Assembly (NCBI GenBank): GCA_013397865.1
Contig: VZTI01000410.1
Location: 1,673,445 to 1,737,444 of the forward strand
DNA length: 64,000 nt
Direction: 5' to 3'
DNA from: Struthidea cinerea
Taxonomy: Eukaryota; Chordata; Aves; Passeriformes; Corcoracidae
Below, piece after piece: positions 35,036 to 46,969 of the stretch (positions are counted from its first letter, which is position 1; every line of letters starts with the position of its first letter). A program made the translations under genes and the position numbers. Below the pieces are notes generated by a model. It had not been told where the DNA came from. It saw only the letters and a program-made list of their open reading frames with translations, and ran no database searches.

Positions 35036-35700
35036 CAGTCACCTTTTAGAGCAACATTCTTGTACAACCTAGTTCAAGCTCATACAAGAGCCAAATTCCA
35101 GGTAAGACCAACCTGCTGCTTCTTCAGATTAACTGAGATTTTTCCACGCAGCACAGAGACCAGCAACCAAAAAATGTCACATTAAATACCACAGAGCAGC
35201 TGTAACACTGAGTCTCCTCCCAGCTCAGTCCCACCCTGGCAGGGTGCAGGTAACCTGAGTAAGGGGGTGGCCGGTGTCCCCCGCCAAGGGAAGTGATCCC
35301 TTGTGCCTGCAGCTCCTCTCTGGCCTCTGAGCAGCCAAGCCATACCCTGAGAGTGGCGGGGGGAGCCCTTTGTGGGGATTCTGCTGGTTTCCCATCGAAG
35401 ACAATGAGGGCTCTCTGAACCCTTTCCTGGGGTTCTGCAGGGTGCACCGGGCTCTGTGGCACACAGGTGATTTTCTAGGAAAAGGATATTGATATGGGGC
35501 CTGCAGAGCTAAGCAAGAGACTCTGAGGATCTCCTGGGCACCCATGTTGCAGTCAGGGGGGACACAAAGGACACTGCAGGCAGATTCATTCCAGAATGTT
35601 CCATGTTCTCCTAGGAGCTGGCCTGGCTGTGCTGGGTGATAGTGCCCCTGTTCCCAGGCCAAACAAGCAAGATCCCCAGGTCTTTGTTGCAAAAATCTCC
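35036..35700. other. Unique sequence with one strong donor-like site
   Basis: CCAG|GTAAGA at 35099-35107 (plus) ends a frame that is open from a CAG at 35036-35038 (63 bases). The acceptor lacks a pyrimidine tract and no partner exon is known, so no exon is called. Confidence 0.35.
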
Positions 35701-36450
35701 CTTTGTTTGAAATGATTTAAATAGAGTAAAAAGAACAGTTTATTTTTAATAATAGATTATTATTGTTCATGAATCAAAAATGTATCACAATTATTTTTGC
35801 AGAAAGCTCCTTACCCAATATGTGTTTTTCAAGCAGGAAGATACTACCAGGATATTTCTCCTATTTCTCCTGTTTTCCCAGCTGCAGATGCACAGCGAAT
35901 CCTAATTAAAACCTTTAAGTCTTATTCCATTTACAAGAAGGAGTGTGTATCATTTTTCTTTTAGCTTTTTTTAATACAGGGTCTCAATGCCCATTACAAA
36001 AATTCCAATGCATCTTTGAAGTTAGCAGCTAATTATATTTCTCCAAGTTATATATCTGGAGTTCTAGATGGGGAAAAGGCAATTACTTTTTCTCTCATTT
36101 AGCATAACAATCTCTGAAACTGTACTGGCGCTCCAGTGAGTCATGCTATAGATCAGCGCCCGGGCTGGAGAGAGGAGGAATTTGGGGGGAAGGCAGGATG
36201 CTTGCTCAGCTCTTCCGGGCTCTTTCCCTTGTTAGTATGCTGTCCCCACCAGGACGCTCGCTAATTGTTTGTCGAATGACCGCGGTGCTTTTTGCCTCGA
36301 CAACTTTGCCGGGGAGGTCATTCAGCACATTCATTACGGGGCACCTGCTCGCGCTGCTGGAGCAAAGGGTCTGTCAGCATTTTCCAGGAGTTTATAACTT
36401 GGCTGCAAATGTTTGTGCGGAGCTGAAAATTGTTGCATGATTTCTCCCAG
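35701..36450. promoter_or_regulatory. Candidate conserved non-coding region, two parts
   Basis: 35701-36120 is AT-rich with TAATTA and TTAATTAA-like words. 36121-36450 is balanced in GC with scattered CpGs, no repeats and words such as CGCTAATTGTTTGTCGAATGACCGCGG (quoted in part: GCTAATTGTTTGTCG). Both strands are partly open in the second part, but no splice sites or family support coding. Confidence 0.4.
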
Positions 36451-36985
36451 GCAGAAAGCGGCTGGTTCAGCCCGTTTGTTCCCGTGTCGCTTTGCCCAGG
36501 TGCTGTTGGCAGCGCTGCTGGCACCTGTGAGCCCCTGCCCGCCAGGCTGCGGGGACGCTGGGATGGGGATTGCTCTGTGCTCTGCAAGGAGGAACTTCCC
36601 CCTGGCCGGCAGAGCAGGGAGGACGGCTGCTGTGTAGCACGGGGCACAGGGCTATGGGAGCCCCCAGGAGAGTGGCAGTGGCACGGGGCAGCCTGGGTGC
36701 AGGGACAACCGGGCTGCTGGCCATGGGAGCCTGGACCTTTGTTAGCTGAACTGCCACGAGCTTCATTTTAACACTCCTCCGCCACCTTTTTTGAAAGATC
36801 TGTTACGCTTGGAGCATCTTGCCTCCTCCTCGAAACTGCACTTCAAAATGCTTCCAGAAATGGGTCTGGAATTGTGCATCAGCCCAGAGATGTGCGTTTG
36901 GCCAAGCTATGGTACCCTAATTGTCCCTGCATGACAGGGAGTTTTGTAGATTTCCTGCTCATCAGGGCTACACTTGTGATAATGT
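36451..36985. other. GC-rich linker
   Basis: Unique GC-rich sequence to 36760, then mixed. Nothing recognised. Confidence 0.5.
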
Positions 36986-37050
36986 GAGGAAAACAAACCA
37001 AAATAAAACACCCAAACCAAAACAAACAAAAAACCCCCAGAAAAATAAAT
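36986..37050. repeat. A/C low-complexity tract
   Basis: An interrupted AAAC/CCAAA-type purine-poor tract with no perfect unit. It could be a decayed microsatellite or the poly(A) tail of an old retro-insertion, but no element is recognisable beside it. Confidence 0.7.
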
Positions 37051-39370
37051 TCCCTTGCACATGCTGGAACAAGGAGAGTGACCAAAGCTGCTTCCCAGCT
37101 GGTTTCCAGCTCAGTGCCATATTTCTACCCTAGGATGGGTAACACCACACTGATCCACACCAGCAGACAGCGCGCTCACTCTCCCTGGCAGCTGATTTAT
37201 TCCTTCTGCTTCTGGACGTGTTTTGTTGCTGGGTAGTCTCAGACCACTGACTGCTTTTCCAGACTTGTCTGTGACACTGACCCCAGAAGCGCTTTTGGAA
37301 GCAGAAGGATGGAAAAGGATTCAGATGAAAGGAGCCCAGAATTGGTGCAGATAGCTCTGTAGGCATTGGGATGGCTTTGATTTCCTGCAAACTCTCACCG
37401 TCTTTACAAGCTGGAGAAATGCTGGCGGCCTTAGGACCAGGACACTGGTTTTCCCTACCACAGGGCCCACAGCTCCCTGGCTCAGCCCGGCGGCCGCTCT
37501 GGAGGTGCCGGAGCCGCTCCTGGCCGCGGTGGGTGCAGGGTTCTCGCTGCCCTCGGACGCTCCGGGCTGTGATCTCCCCGGGTGCCAGCCCAGCTGTGGC
37601 TGTGCAGCGACAGGGAGATGGCCCCCGGCACCCGAGCCAGGCAGAGCCAGCTCCCGCGGTGACCCAGCCCTGCTCTGGCCAGCGAGAACAGGGCAGCCCC
37701 TTCCCCACGGGCACCCCCGGCCCCAGAGGGGCCACCCCCGCCCCGGCCCCGGGGCCAGGCAGCGGCTGTGGCACCGAGACACTGCTGCTGGGGAACCTGT
37801 GCGAAATTAAATTCTCCACTTGGCTGGGCCGGGTGACTTGGCTTTGCTCTGCTGACTTGTTCCTTCATTATTTTTTTGGCCGGTAACTGACTGCAAGCTT
37901 GTCTTGTCTGTTTAATACCAGCACAGCAGCTCCAGGAGAGGCTCAAGCTTGTCAGTCTCGGCGAGCGCGCACTGTATTGCTCTCCCCACTTCATTTACTT
38001 CATGGACAGGAGGGGAAAAGCCTCGAGACGCTGCAGAGCTTGGCAGCTGGGATGGGGGGTTTCTCTGCAGGCTGGGTGCAGCCCCTAGAGCAGCCCTGGG
38101 CAGGGCAGGCTGGGGCACAGGGAAACCTGCAGGTTTCCGGGGGAGACCAGAGCTTGGATGGGGCCAGGCAAGCTAAGGACAGTAATTATGAAGATTAATC
38201 TCTCCCTCACACCTTGGAGCATGCTGAGGAAATCTCCAGGCAGCCTTGCAGCCAGGTTTGCAATGGACTTGGCTGTTGTTGCTCTGGAGCACCTGGCGCA
38301 GCAGCACCTGTGGCTGCGGGGGGAGGTGGGTGCGGGGCTGGCGTTTCCTCTCTGGACAGAAGAGATGCCATTTCTGAAGTACCTTCTCCCCATGCCTGAC
38401 TGTCCTGTGTGGACTAATGCATTTAGGGGAGCACAGGGGTCCCGAGCCACATGCCCAGGCAGATCCAGCTGCACCTATCCTGGTGTTTTTGCAGCAGGGA
38501 CAGAAGGGGGACCAGCCCGGTTGCCTGAGTGGGTCTTTGCCTGGAGGACAGGCTGCCTGCACTCAGCTGCAGAGCCAGGGCAGCCGGGTCCTTGGACTAA
38601 GGCTTAGCAAACACAGTTGGTTTTTGTTTAATTAAGAGCAAGTAGAGAATTTAAAGACTGGGTTTTCTCCAACCTGTGATGAATTAACCTCCTCCTTGCT
38701 CAGGAGGACAGGAACACTCCAGATCAATGGTCTTACTGATGCCTGGCTTCTCCTCCTTCGGAGGGAGAAAGGGACAGAGAGCATCAGCCCCTGCTCCTGC
38801 CGCTGCCTTTGGGGCAGCAAGTGGAGTGACTGTGGGTAATGATGATGAATGGCATGATTAAAGCTGGAACTCAGACCTACACCTGGAATTTTAGACCGTA
38901 TTCACAGAATAATCCAGCTCCTGCTGTGCAATTTGGGGGCACTTAGAGTGCAGCTGCAGGCAGTGGGGTGCTCCAGGCAAAGCCCCCAGCAGACTGACAC
39001 CCCTGACTCGCGCTGTGTTTAAGGGACCAGAGGACTCCTGTTGCCCTGTCAGGTTCGGTGCAGAGCTACTCCCAGTGTGGCTGTGGCTGTGCCAAGGGGT
39101 GCCAGCACCCTGTGACAGCCACCAGAGGATATGTGGGCACCCACGGGTGGGATGTCCCCGAACAGAGACCACTGGATTGTGGCTTTTGTCCCTCTGGGGC
39201 CTGGGCAGAAAACAAGTCACCAAATTTTTAAAAATTTGTGTGCATTTAATAAAAACTGGTAGATTTATAAATGTCTCAGAAATCACACAGACACAACATC
39301 TGCAGCTCTGCCTGAGCAATGCTGGGCCTTGGCTGCAGTTTTTGCTTTTCTAAACTCCTTCTTTAAATGT
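37051..39370. other. Mostly GC-rich unique sequence
   Basis: The peak at 37480-37790 is GC-rich with clustered CpGs but below the clarity of the three islands called elsewhere. An AT-richer piece at 38620-38700 and 39230-39370 has no clear motif. No gene is recognised in about 2.3 kb. Confidence 0.5.
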
Positions 39371-39900
39371 ATTTTTATACAGCAGTGTTGACCTTTTCTG
39401 CCAGCCCCTGTGGAGCGAGGTTGTATCTTGTGTAAAAGTCATATCAAATGGGCCACAAAAAATCACTCTTGCCTGATTAAAATGAATAGTCTAGACAACG
39501 TGTGCATTTTCCTTCTGTGTCGTTAGCTTTGTGTGAGAGCTTGCAGCAATCAGGGCTTTTATGGGAGAAACACAGCTACAGGTACCGCGAGCTGCCTTAG
39601 CGGATACTAATTACAATCCCTGTAAGGATTGATTTGCAAAGAAAATTTCTATTGCCTCAAGGACAAACGTTTGTGCAAATCATATTATTGTGTATGAGAA
39701 ATTGGTAACACTTTATGAAATGGTTCGTTTATAAATACTTTACTATTTATTAAATTAAATGGTCTTATAACAATCCTTTTGCTAAGTTAAAATATCATAA
39801 GTGTTCTGGTTTTGCATTATTTCTGTGCTATAAAGCTGGCTGTTAGGGCTTGGTTGGCGTCACCTGTTAAGACTATTGTTGCTGCAGTTTGTAATCCGCC
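39371..39900. promoter_or_regulatory. Candidate conserved non-coding block with K50-homeodomain-like inverted pair
   Basis: TAATTA lies at 39608-39613, immediately followed by AATCC...GGATT inverted cores (39615-39630), a spacing seen in OTX/PITX-like sites. The block is AT-rich, repeat-free, with isolated CpGs (39586-39601) and many TAA cores up to 39790. No coding frame. Confidence 0.45.
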
Positions 39901-41110
39901 GTGTCTGACACTGTGGTGCCCACACAGAGTGCTGGTGTCAGAGCAGCAGCTCCCCTGAGCACCTCCTCTACCCTGAGCATCTCCTCTCCCCTTCTTCATT
40001 CGGACGTGAAGTTCTGGAACAGCCTAATTTTGAAGTTGCCTGTTTTCTTGAGCGTGGGGTTTGACTGTGGCAAATAACACAGACTTTGTCCTTGTTGCAT
40101 GTTTGGCTCATGGCACAAGAAGTGGGTGCCCAGCCCTCACCTGTGGCACCAGCAGAACCCTGATCCACCCAGCAGGAGATCCAGTTGCTGCATAGAGGAG
40201 GAGACTGTTCCTGTACTTCCTACATCCCTGGATCTGGACCTTTCCAGACAGGAGCTGGAAGACACCTGCAGGTGGGAAGCATTCAGTGTTGCCTCCAAAC
40301 CATTCAGACATTGCTGTTGTGGACAAGCCAAGCGTATCCCAAGGTGTGGGAGCTGCACTTTGCTCCTGGTTTAGATCTTCAAGACCCAGTGGGTCAAGAG
40401 CTGCTTTCCCATTTTCCTATGGGAGTGCTCCCTGCAATCCCATGGTGACTGGTGCTGTACCCAGGCTGCCCACTGTCCACTTTATCACGCTTCCAACGTG
40501 GCAATTGTTCCAGTCCTGTTATGCATTTTACCTGGAGGAATTAGAAGATGAAGAAGCGCTGCCTTGCATGCGAGGTGCGTGAGGCAGCGGTGCTCGCCCT
40601 GGGTGGCGCGTGCAGCCGGGGGATGGACAGGAGCAGTGGCCACACCTGTCAGTAATAGGATACCTGTTGGTCCTGCACGTTACTGGTGCTGTGCCAGCGC
40701 TCCCAGGCTGACCAGGTTCATTCCTACTTTGAGAAGCTGCCCTTGCCTTCCAAAATTCTTGTCTTCTCTGGAAAACAAGCGGACAAGACATCTTTACTGA
40801 GCTAGAAATTTCTCTTGAATGTCCTCTCTCTAATTTATGTTCCCTCTCCCTTCACTGCCTGCAGCAAAGCCCATTAATGGTGGCAGTTTGTGACACAACT
40901 GAAGGCTCCTCTAAGGGGCAGCTCTCCCGCGATTCCACTGCGCTGACTTTGGAGGCGTTTGCTGGCGTGGTGAGGCTCAGCTTCCCCCTCTGTTTCCCAG
41001 GCTCCAGAGACTAATCCTTCCTTTGGCTGGCTCTGCTGCTGCTATGGCAATATTTTCTCCCCCATCGTGGTAATCACGCAATGGTCTCTGAGAACAGCAG
41101 GAGAAGCTGT
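39901..41110. other. Unique sequence, nothing recognised
   Basis: Mixed composition. Frames at 40099-40582 (plus) have no splice borders or domain motifs. Confidence 0.5.
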
Positions 41111-41860
41111 GCCTGGTAGATGCATAAAAGGTAAGATGAACTACATGTCATAAAACTTTTAAAAGTTCCTTTTTTGTGTTTGTGCGGGGGTTATTTTATA
41201 TGGCTTTTGATATGAAGCTAAAATTGCACATCAAAAAGGATAATGCATCTTTAAGCTGTTACAATGACTTCTAAATTTTTCATTTAATGTCAGTGAGGAA
41301 AAAACCCCTCAGTTGGCTGAGTTACGTTGGTGAGATGGCTGTTTCATTCCATAAAGTGTCTGCAGTGGATTTGAACAGTAGGAAATCCAAGGGTGATAAA
41401 TAGCTATTTCTAAGTAAATTTCATGCAATTGCCCTTTGGTTAAAGTCTTTCCTCTCAGCACTTTCCTGTGCACATAGCCCAACTAATAATATTCAGGAGC
41501 AAGTGCTTTCCAGTGTGACAACTGATTGCACTTTGAAGCAGTAAATGGCTGATTTCATAATTGGTATAATTTTTCACAAGTACCTGAATGTCATATACAG
41601 AAAGAATAAGCAACCTGGACTTAATACGGGAGCTTTTTCAATTCTCCTAAAAATCAATAATGTATTAAACCCCTCTAACTGATTAAAATAATGTGAACCC
41701 TGAGTAGGTTTTGTGAGGAAGGCAGGTTTCTTCAAGGGTGGCAGATTTATGGCAAAAGGGTTAATACATGGGGAGAACGGGGATACGTTACAGATGGAGT
41801 CCGTTTTCCTAATTAAACTTTTATCAAGATTTTCCCGGTTTGAATTGTTTCACTTAGCAT
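41111..41860. promoter_or_regulatory. Candidate conserved non-coding block
   Basis: About 750 bases of AT-rich, repeat-free DNA contain many TAAT/ATTA cores (for example CTAATTAAACTTTTATC near 41810), TGATAAATAG-type words and few CpGs. No persistent frame. Confidence 0.4.
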
Positions 41861-43380
41861 GATGGGAAGGAGCATTTCCTTTGGTGTTCAGGGCAGCTAC
41901 TGCCGTTCGTGCAACACCAGGATCTCTGACCTCATGGAAGGGGTGAGGATTATGAGGAGAAGAAAAAGGAATCCATTCTGAAAACAGCACGCTGGCTCTG
42001 GAGGGTCCTGCTGCCCCGTGGCAGGAGAGGGTGCAGGGCAGATTTCGGGGGTGAACTGCACCGGTGTCAGTGCTGGCTGTGTCAGGACCCGAGCCTGGGG
42101 CACACGACAGGTCCAGCCTGGGGACGAGGCTGCTGTGGGGGCTATCCTGGGGTGTGGGGGGCACCTCCATGCCCAGGGGCCTCTTTGCATGGAAAAGTTC
42201 AGTAGCATCACAGAGAGGTGAATGTGACTGCAGAGTTACAGAAGACAGAGCCTCTCACCAGGAGGCAAACAGGAGGTTGTTTTTTTTCCCCAGGATCTTA
42301 TGATTTCTCAAAATCCTTTCATACTATTGTGGAAAGATGTCGGAGGATCTATTGAGAGAATATTTATAAAGCTAAAGGAAAGGTGCAGCCTGATGGCAGG
42401 GATGTGCAGGTGGCCCGGGCACAGGTGGGGACGAGGGTGTGGAGGGCAGGGGAGGGGAGTGGGCACCTGGCACCTGGGTGGGTGTCTTGGGTGCAGCAAG
42501 AGCCACCCCCATGCTGGCAGCGCCACGTGTGGCCGGTGTCGGGGGTCAGAGCAGTGGGATGTGCATGAATGCCTCGAGGGAAGATTCAGAAACAAGATCA
42601 CTCATGTTAAAGCCTGGACAAGCTGCTGGAGCCCACAGAATCATGTCGGTCCCCAGCACCGTGGGCGCCTGCCTGGCCTGGTGAGGTGGCACCGAGGCCC
42701 CTCTGCCTGGGGAAGCCACATCCCCACTTGCTCCCACACAGGGGAATGAGGGTGGGAGTGCACGTCACTGCCAGACCTGACCTGGCATTTCCCCCAGGAA
42801 GAGTGCACTCCTTCCCAGGGGATCACAGGCAGGTGGATTGAGGAATCTATTTAAACTTCTCAAGATCATGATCAGACATCTTAAGCTCTGCATTATTCAC
42901 GTTTGTCTGTTGTTTCTAACTCATTTCCTATTTTCCAGCTGAGGGACTCTGCCAGAAGCGCTCTTTGCCAGAGATTAAAACAATTTAGGAAGCAGACACC
43001 CAATTCCTTTCTTTGGATAGTAGGCAAATTGGATATCTGTGAGAAGCAAGCAAATTTTATTATCAACAGATAGTTTGCTACTTAACTATCCTTAAGAATC
43101 CCCCAGTATTTGCAGGTGTTTGTTGGTTGTCCTGAGCCAAAAGGCACACGTGGCCCCTGCCCGGCCGTGGTGCCTGGCCCAGCCTGTGCCCAGTGCCCGG
43201 GACACTGAGGGACACTGGCACCCAGGAGGGCAGCGTGGGGAGCAGGTATTTAATGGCAGCAAAGGTGACATTGAAGGAAAGCAAATGTACCTGGTGTGGG
43301 GGGAAGAGCCCGACCCAACGAGCTCCTTGGGAGCTCAGGCTCCGTGGTCTGTGCTCTGCCCATCTCCAGTGTTCATACTG
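41861..43380. other. Unique sequence with plus-strand G-rich run
   Basis: 42427-42463 holds six G-tracts of 3-4 bases with short loops (G-quadruplex type). 42840-43090 is AT-richer. No gene is recognised. Confidence 0.55.
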
Positions 43381-44060
43381 AGGCCAAGGGACAGGGAATC
43401 ACATTTATGTCATTTGCCGTGGCTGTCCTTGGTCTGTATCAAAATAGCTGTTTTAAAAGTAATTATCACTAATTTGGGAAAATGTGCCATTAGATATGTA
43501 AATTTATTGGCTAATGGGTGCGCATGGCAGATCACGGTGGATGGGTTCGGGATAACCCAACTGGAACCATTTCTCAGCTTGCTAAGCAGGCTCCCAGGGG
43601 TGGGTTTCAGTGTCTGGCGGTCTCCCAGGTGCCTTCCCTATAGATCACTTGGCACCTCTCATGGAAGGTGCACATCCTGCATTCCCAGTGTGTTTGGGGT
43701 GGTGCAGGAAGTTCTGCAGGAGGCCAGGAAGACACAGGGGATGGCTCTTAAAATTATACAAGGATCCAAAAAAAAATCATGGCGTCATTCATCAGGATTG
43801 CTGTAGTTCTTGACCACATAGTCAATGATTTATTTAATCTTAATATATTCCACAAAGAGTCCCCATATTTCCATAAATATGTCATATCTACCTAATACAT
43901 AGTAATGAACCTGCTCCAAGGCTAAATAAATAAGATCTAAGCTCAGAAAGCCAATGTTTATCAAAGGCAGATATACAGATATTGAGTCCTTTAAAGTACC
44001 ATTCTTCACAGCAATCACAACCAAGTTTGGCAATTCATAACGTGTCAAGTCAATTAGAAA
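43381..44060. promoter_or_regulatory. AT-rich enhancer-like blocks, one with a long minus-strand open frame
   Basis: 43381-43560 carries AAGTAATTATCAC (TAATTA at 43460-43465) and TTGGCTAATGGGTG words. 43800-44060 is AT-rich, yet a minus frame is open for about 75 codons down to a TAA at 43830. Its peptide is hydrophobic and not recognised. The stretch 43561-43790 between them is ordinary unique DNA. Regulatory DNA is the likelier reading for both. Confidence 0.35.
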
Positions 44061-44237
44061 TCCCGGGGGCTTGGCGCGAGCCCCAGCCGCAGCCCGGCGC
44101 AGCGGGGCTGTGCACACACGAGGGGCAGCGCTGGCCAGGGCACGGACGTGAGATGTGTCAGGCCCGGCAGGGAGCCCCCCAGCACTGCCCCTCCTCGGGC
44201 ATCATGAGCTGTCAGGGATTCTAAAAGACTGATCCAT

Positions 44238-44665
44238 ACAGAGTCGTGGAATCACTGAGGCTGGAGAAACCATCTAAGACCATCAAGTCCAACCCAGCGC
44301 TGCCAAGGCCACCACGAACCCCCGTCCCCAAGTGCCACATCTGCACAGCTTTTAAATCCCTCCAGGGAAGGTGGCTTCACCACTGCCCTGGGCAGCCTCT
44401 GCCAATGCCTGACCCCTCTTTCCCTAAAGAAATCGTTCCAAATATCCAATCTAAACCTCCCCGGCACAATTTGAGGTTGTTTCCTCTTGTCCTGTCCCTT
44501 GTTCCCAGGGCGCAGAGCCTGACCCCTCACCTGTCAGGGAGTAGTGGAGAGCCAGAAGGTTCCCCCTGAGCCTCCTTTTCTCCAGACTGAGCCCCCCACA
44601 ACTCCCTCAGCCGCTCCTCGGCTCCAGACCCTTCCCCAGCTCCACTGCCTGACTCTGGACACACA
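44238..44665 (-). mobile_element. CR1 LINE, 5'-truncated 3' region
   Basis: The plus strand shows the inverse of the CR1 3' region in correct order: 'ggaatcactgaggctgg', 'aagaccatcaagtccaacc', 'aatccctccagggaagg', 'ctttccctaaagaaatcg', 'aatctaaacctccc', 'gttgtttcctcttgtcct', and 'cctccttttctccagactg'. The element is therefore on the minus strand, with its 3' end at about 44238 and 5' truncation near 44665. It is moderately diverged and non-coding. Confidence 0.95.
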
Positions 44666-45240
44666 GAGTGTTGTTTACAGCTGCTGCTCTCAGGTAGGGG
44701 TTTCATAAGAGGGACTTTTAGATTTCACATACAGAAGAATTTGCTGATTTTTGTTTTGAGAATTGTCTATTATGAAAAAAAATTGAAATAGTCTTAAACA
44801 GAAAGTTTGACATGGACTGTTTTAATTTATCTTATTCCATTTTTCCATGGCGTTACATACAGCAGTGCATAACATGATGTAACATGCTAATGTAAATATT
44901 TTCATACAAATACATTGAAAATGCCTAAAAATGTGGCTGCAAGGGGAAATAACTAATTTTTTATAGGTTGCACCTTCTTAATTTTCTATAGCGAAGTATT
45001 TCATGTCTTTTTTATAATTAGTTTGATGAAGTCAATAATAATAGAATATTCTGATTATGTCAATATGACATGTAATATTATGCACTTCTCTACTATTATG
45101 CATATTATGACATGACTTGACATGATATGACAGGTCACATTAGGCACTACTACTGATGTCATAAAATAATGTAAAAGTATTGAAAACAAATTTTGAAATG
45201 AAAAATTTTAAAAGGAATTGATGACTTTTCTTGAGAGAAA
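44666..45240. other. AT-rich sequence with degenerate ATGACAT repeats
   Basis: Very AT-rich. At about 45055-45145 the words TGACAT, ATGACA and TATGACA recur about every 7-20 bases (for example 'CATGACTTGACATGATATGAC'). This looks like a decayed short tandem array. Nothing else is recognised. Confidence 0.55.
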
Positions 45241-45959
45241 TTCCAAAGCAAATCTTTTTCCTTTCCATTTTTAAGTTTGTTTCATTGGGTTACTCCACTC
45301 TTCCCCCAAGTAAAACCTTCCATTCCTCAGCCTCAGTTTTGCTGCCTGCTTCTTGCTTTGCTCACCCGCAGCAGTTGGGCTTGGTGTTGGCTTTTAAAGC
45401 CTCCCAGGAGGAGTGTGTCAGCAGCACAGAAACCTGGAGCTCGGGGAGGTGTCCTGGCACATGAGACGACGTGGGTGACAACGACACTGGCTGACACCAG
45501 ACGTGCTCCGCTCGTGAGCTCTCGTGTGAAGTACACAGCATGCCGATCCTGATTTGTAGTCGTTTTTGCAGGGATGCAGCGGTAATTCCCACCTCCCAGA
45601 AATACAAAACAGTTCAGGAAACATTTATAGCAGGTTGCTGGCGAGCTGGGTGCTTGTGAGCCTGAGCCTGCCCTGTGCCTGTGGCCGATGTGACTGCAAA
45701 GGTGCCGATTCCCTGTGCAAATCATTATGAAAACGTGGCAATATTGGCAGGCAGGTGGGAGTTACAGCGGCCTGGAGACTGAAGCAGGAATCCAACATGG
45801 GCACTAGGGACTGCAGGCTGTGCTCGATATTCTCCCACAACGGCTGGGATTCGGATTCATTTTTAATGAAACACTTTTTGCTACAATCCTACAGCAGCCC
45901 CAAACGGTGGCAGACAAGAGGACGCCAGGTGGAAGATCTGCTCCCTCCTCGCCTGCTTC
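45241..45959. other. Unique sequence before CpG island
   Basis: Mixed composition, no gene recognised. Confidence 0.5.
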
Positions 45960-46960
45960 CCGAGTCGCTCTGTGAGGGAAACCCCCTCGACGGCCGTGGG
46001 GAGCGGCGGGGACGGGCTGGTGGGAGGGACACCGGGCGGGGCCGAGGGCTGGCGGCCGTGGTGGCCGCGGAGCAGCGGTGCGGGTGCTGGCGGGCGGCGT
46101 GAGGCGGGTGAAGGGAGAGGATGAGTGTGAGCTGGGCAGGGCAGCCCGGTCTCTCGACCTCTGCCCGCTGCCGTCCCACAGCCAGGCTGCTGCCCGGGGG
46201 TCAGGCACAGGCTGAGGGCGTGCTGGTGGCACTGCCTTAAAAACCGGGCACCCCTGCCCCGGGTTTGGCTGCCAAGCTCCGGGACAGCCATGCAGGACCC
46301 ACTGGTGGGTGCCAGCCCTGCCTGGCCGCACTGGGGGCACTGGGGGAGGCCGTGTCCCCTCCCTGGCACCGCCTGCCTTGCCGGGGCCTCTGCCCGCCGT
46401 GCGCGGGGTGGGCAGTGCTGCTGACAACTCACTGCCCAGGCACGGGAGACCCCGGCGACACTAGCACGGTCACCCAGGGACCGCAACAGTGTCACCCGCA
46501 AACGGAAATGTCATTTGTTATTATTCAGAGCTGATAGAGGGCTCAGAATGAAGGCAGGTGATGGCTGAGGGAGCTTCCGCTCGGGCAGCCCGGCCCCGGC
46601 TGCCAGCCCTCGCTCGGAGGCGGTGGGCTCGGAGCCCCTCGGAGCCCCCATCCTCCTCCTCCCTGCGGGGCTGCCGGTGCTGGGAGACCCCGAGCAGTGG
46701 CCCTGCAGCGTGCGGCTGGGTGGGAGCCCCAGTTCCGAGGGGTCCGGGAGGGTGCGGCTGGGGAGGGCCCGAGTGCCGGGAGCTGGGCAAGTGCTGCTGC
46801 TCGGCAGCCCCTCCGCCTGCCCCCGGCTGCGGGGAGCCTGCAGGAGGGAGGCGGCCTGGAGGGACCCCCAGCCGCGGAACGAGGACCGGGGCTCAGCTCT
46901 CGTTCCGCCCCCCCGGCCCCTCCACGCCCGCTCCGGCCAGGGCAGCGCGGCCCCAGGGCG
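45960..46960. promoter_or_regulatory. CpG island, about 1 kb
   Basis: GC-rich throughout. By eye there are about 21 CpGs in the first 150 bases, with more dense stretches near 46560-46640 and 46850-46960. Long frames on both strands (for example 45804-46501) follow from the lack of A/T and carry no domain motifs. It directly precedes an octamer- and TAATTA-rich block. A promoter of an unannotated transcript or a CpG-rich developmental regulator is plausible. No exon is identified. Confidence 0.72.
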
Positions 46961-46969
46961 GAAGTCACC

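Noticed and set aside
40099..40582. Plus frames of 90-98 codons
   Set aside because: No splice borders or motifs, and competing minus frames of similar length.
44246..44569. 107-codon plus and 92-codon minus frames
   Set aside because: Both lie inside the 3' region of a CR1 element, which is non-coding there.
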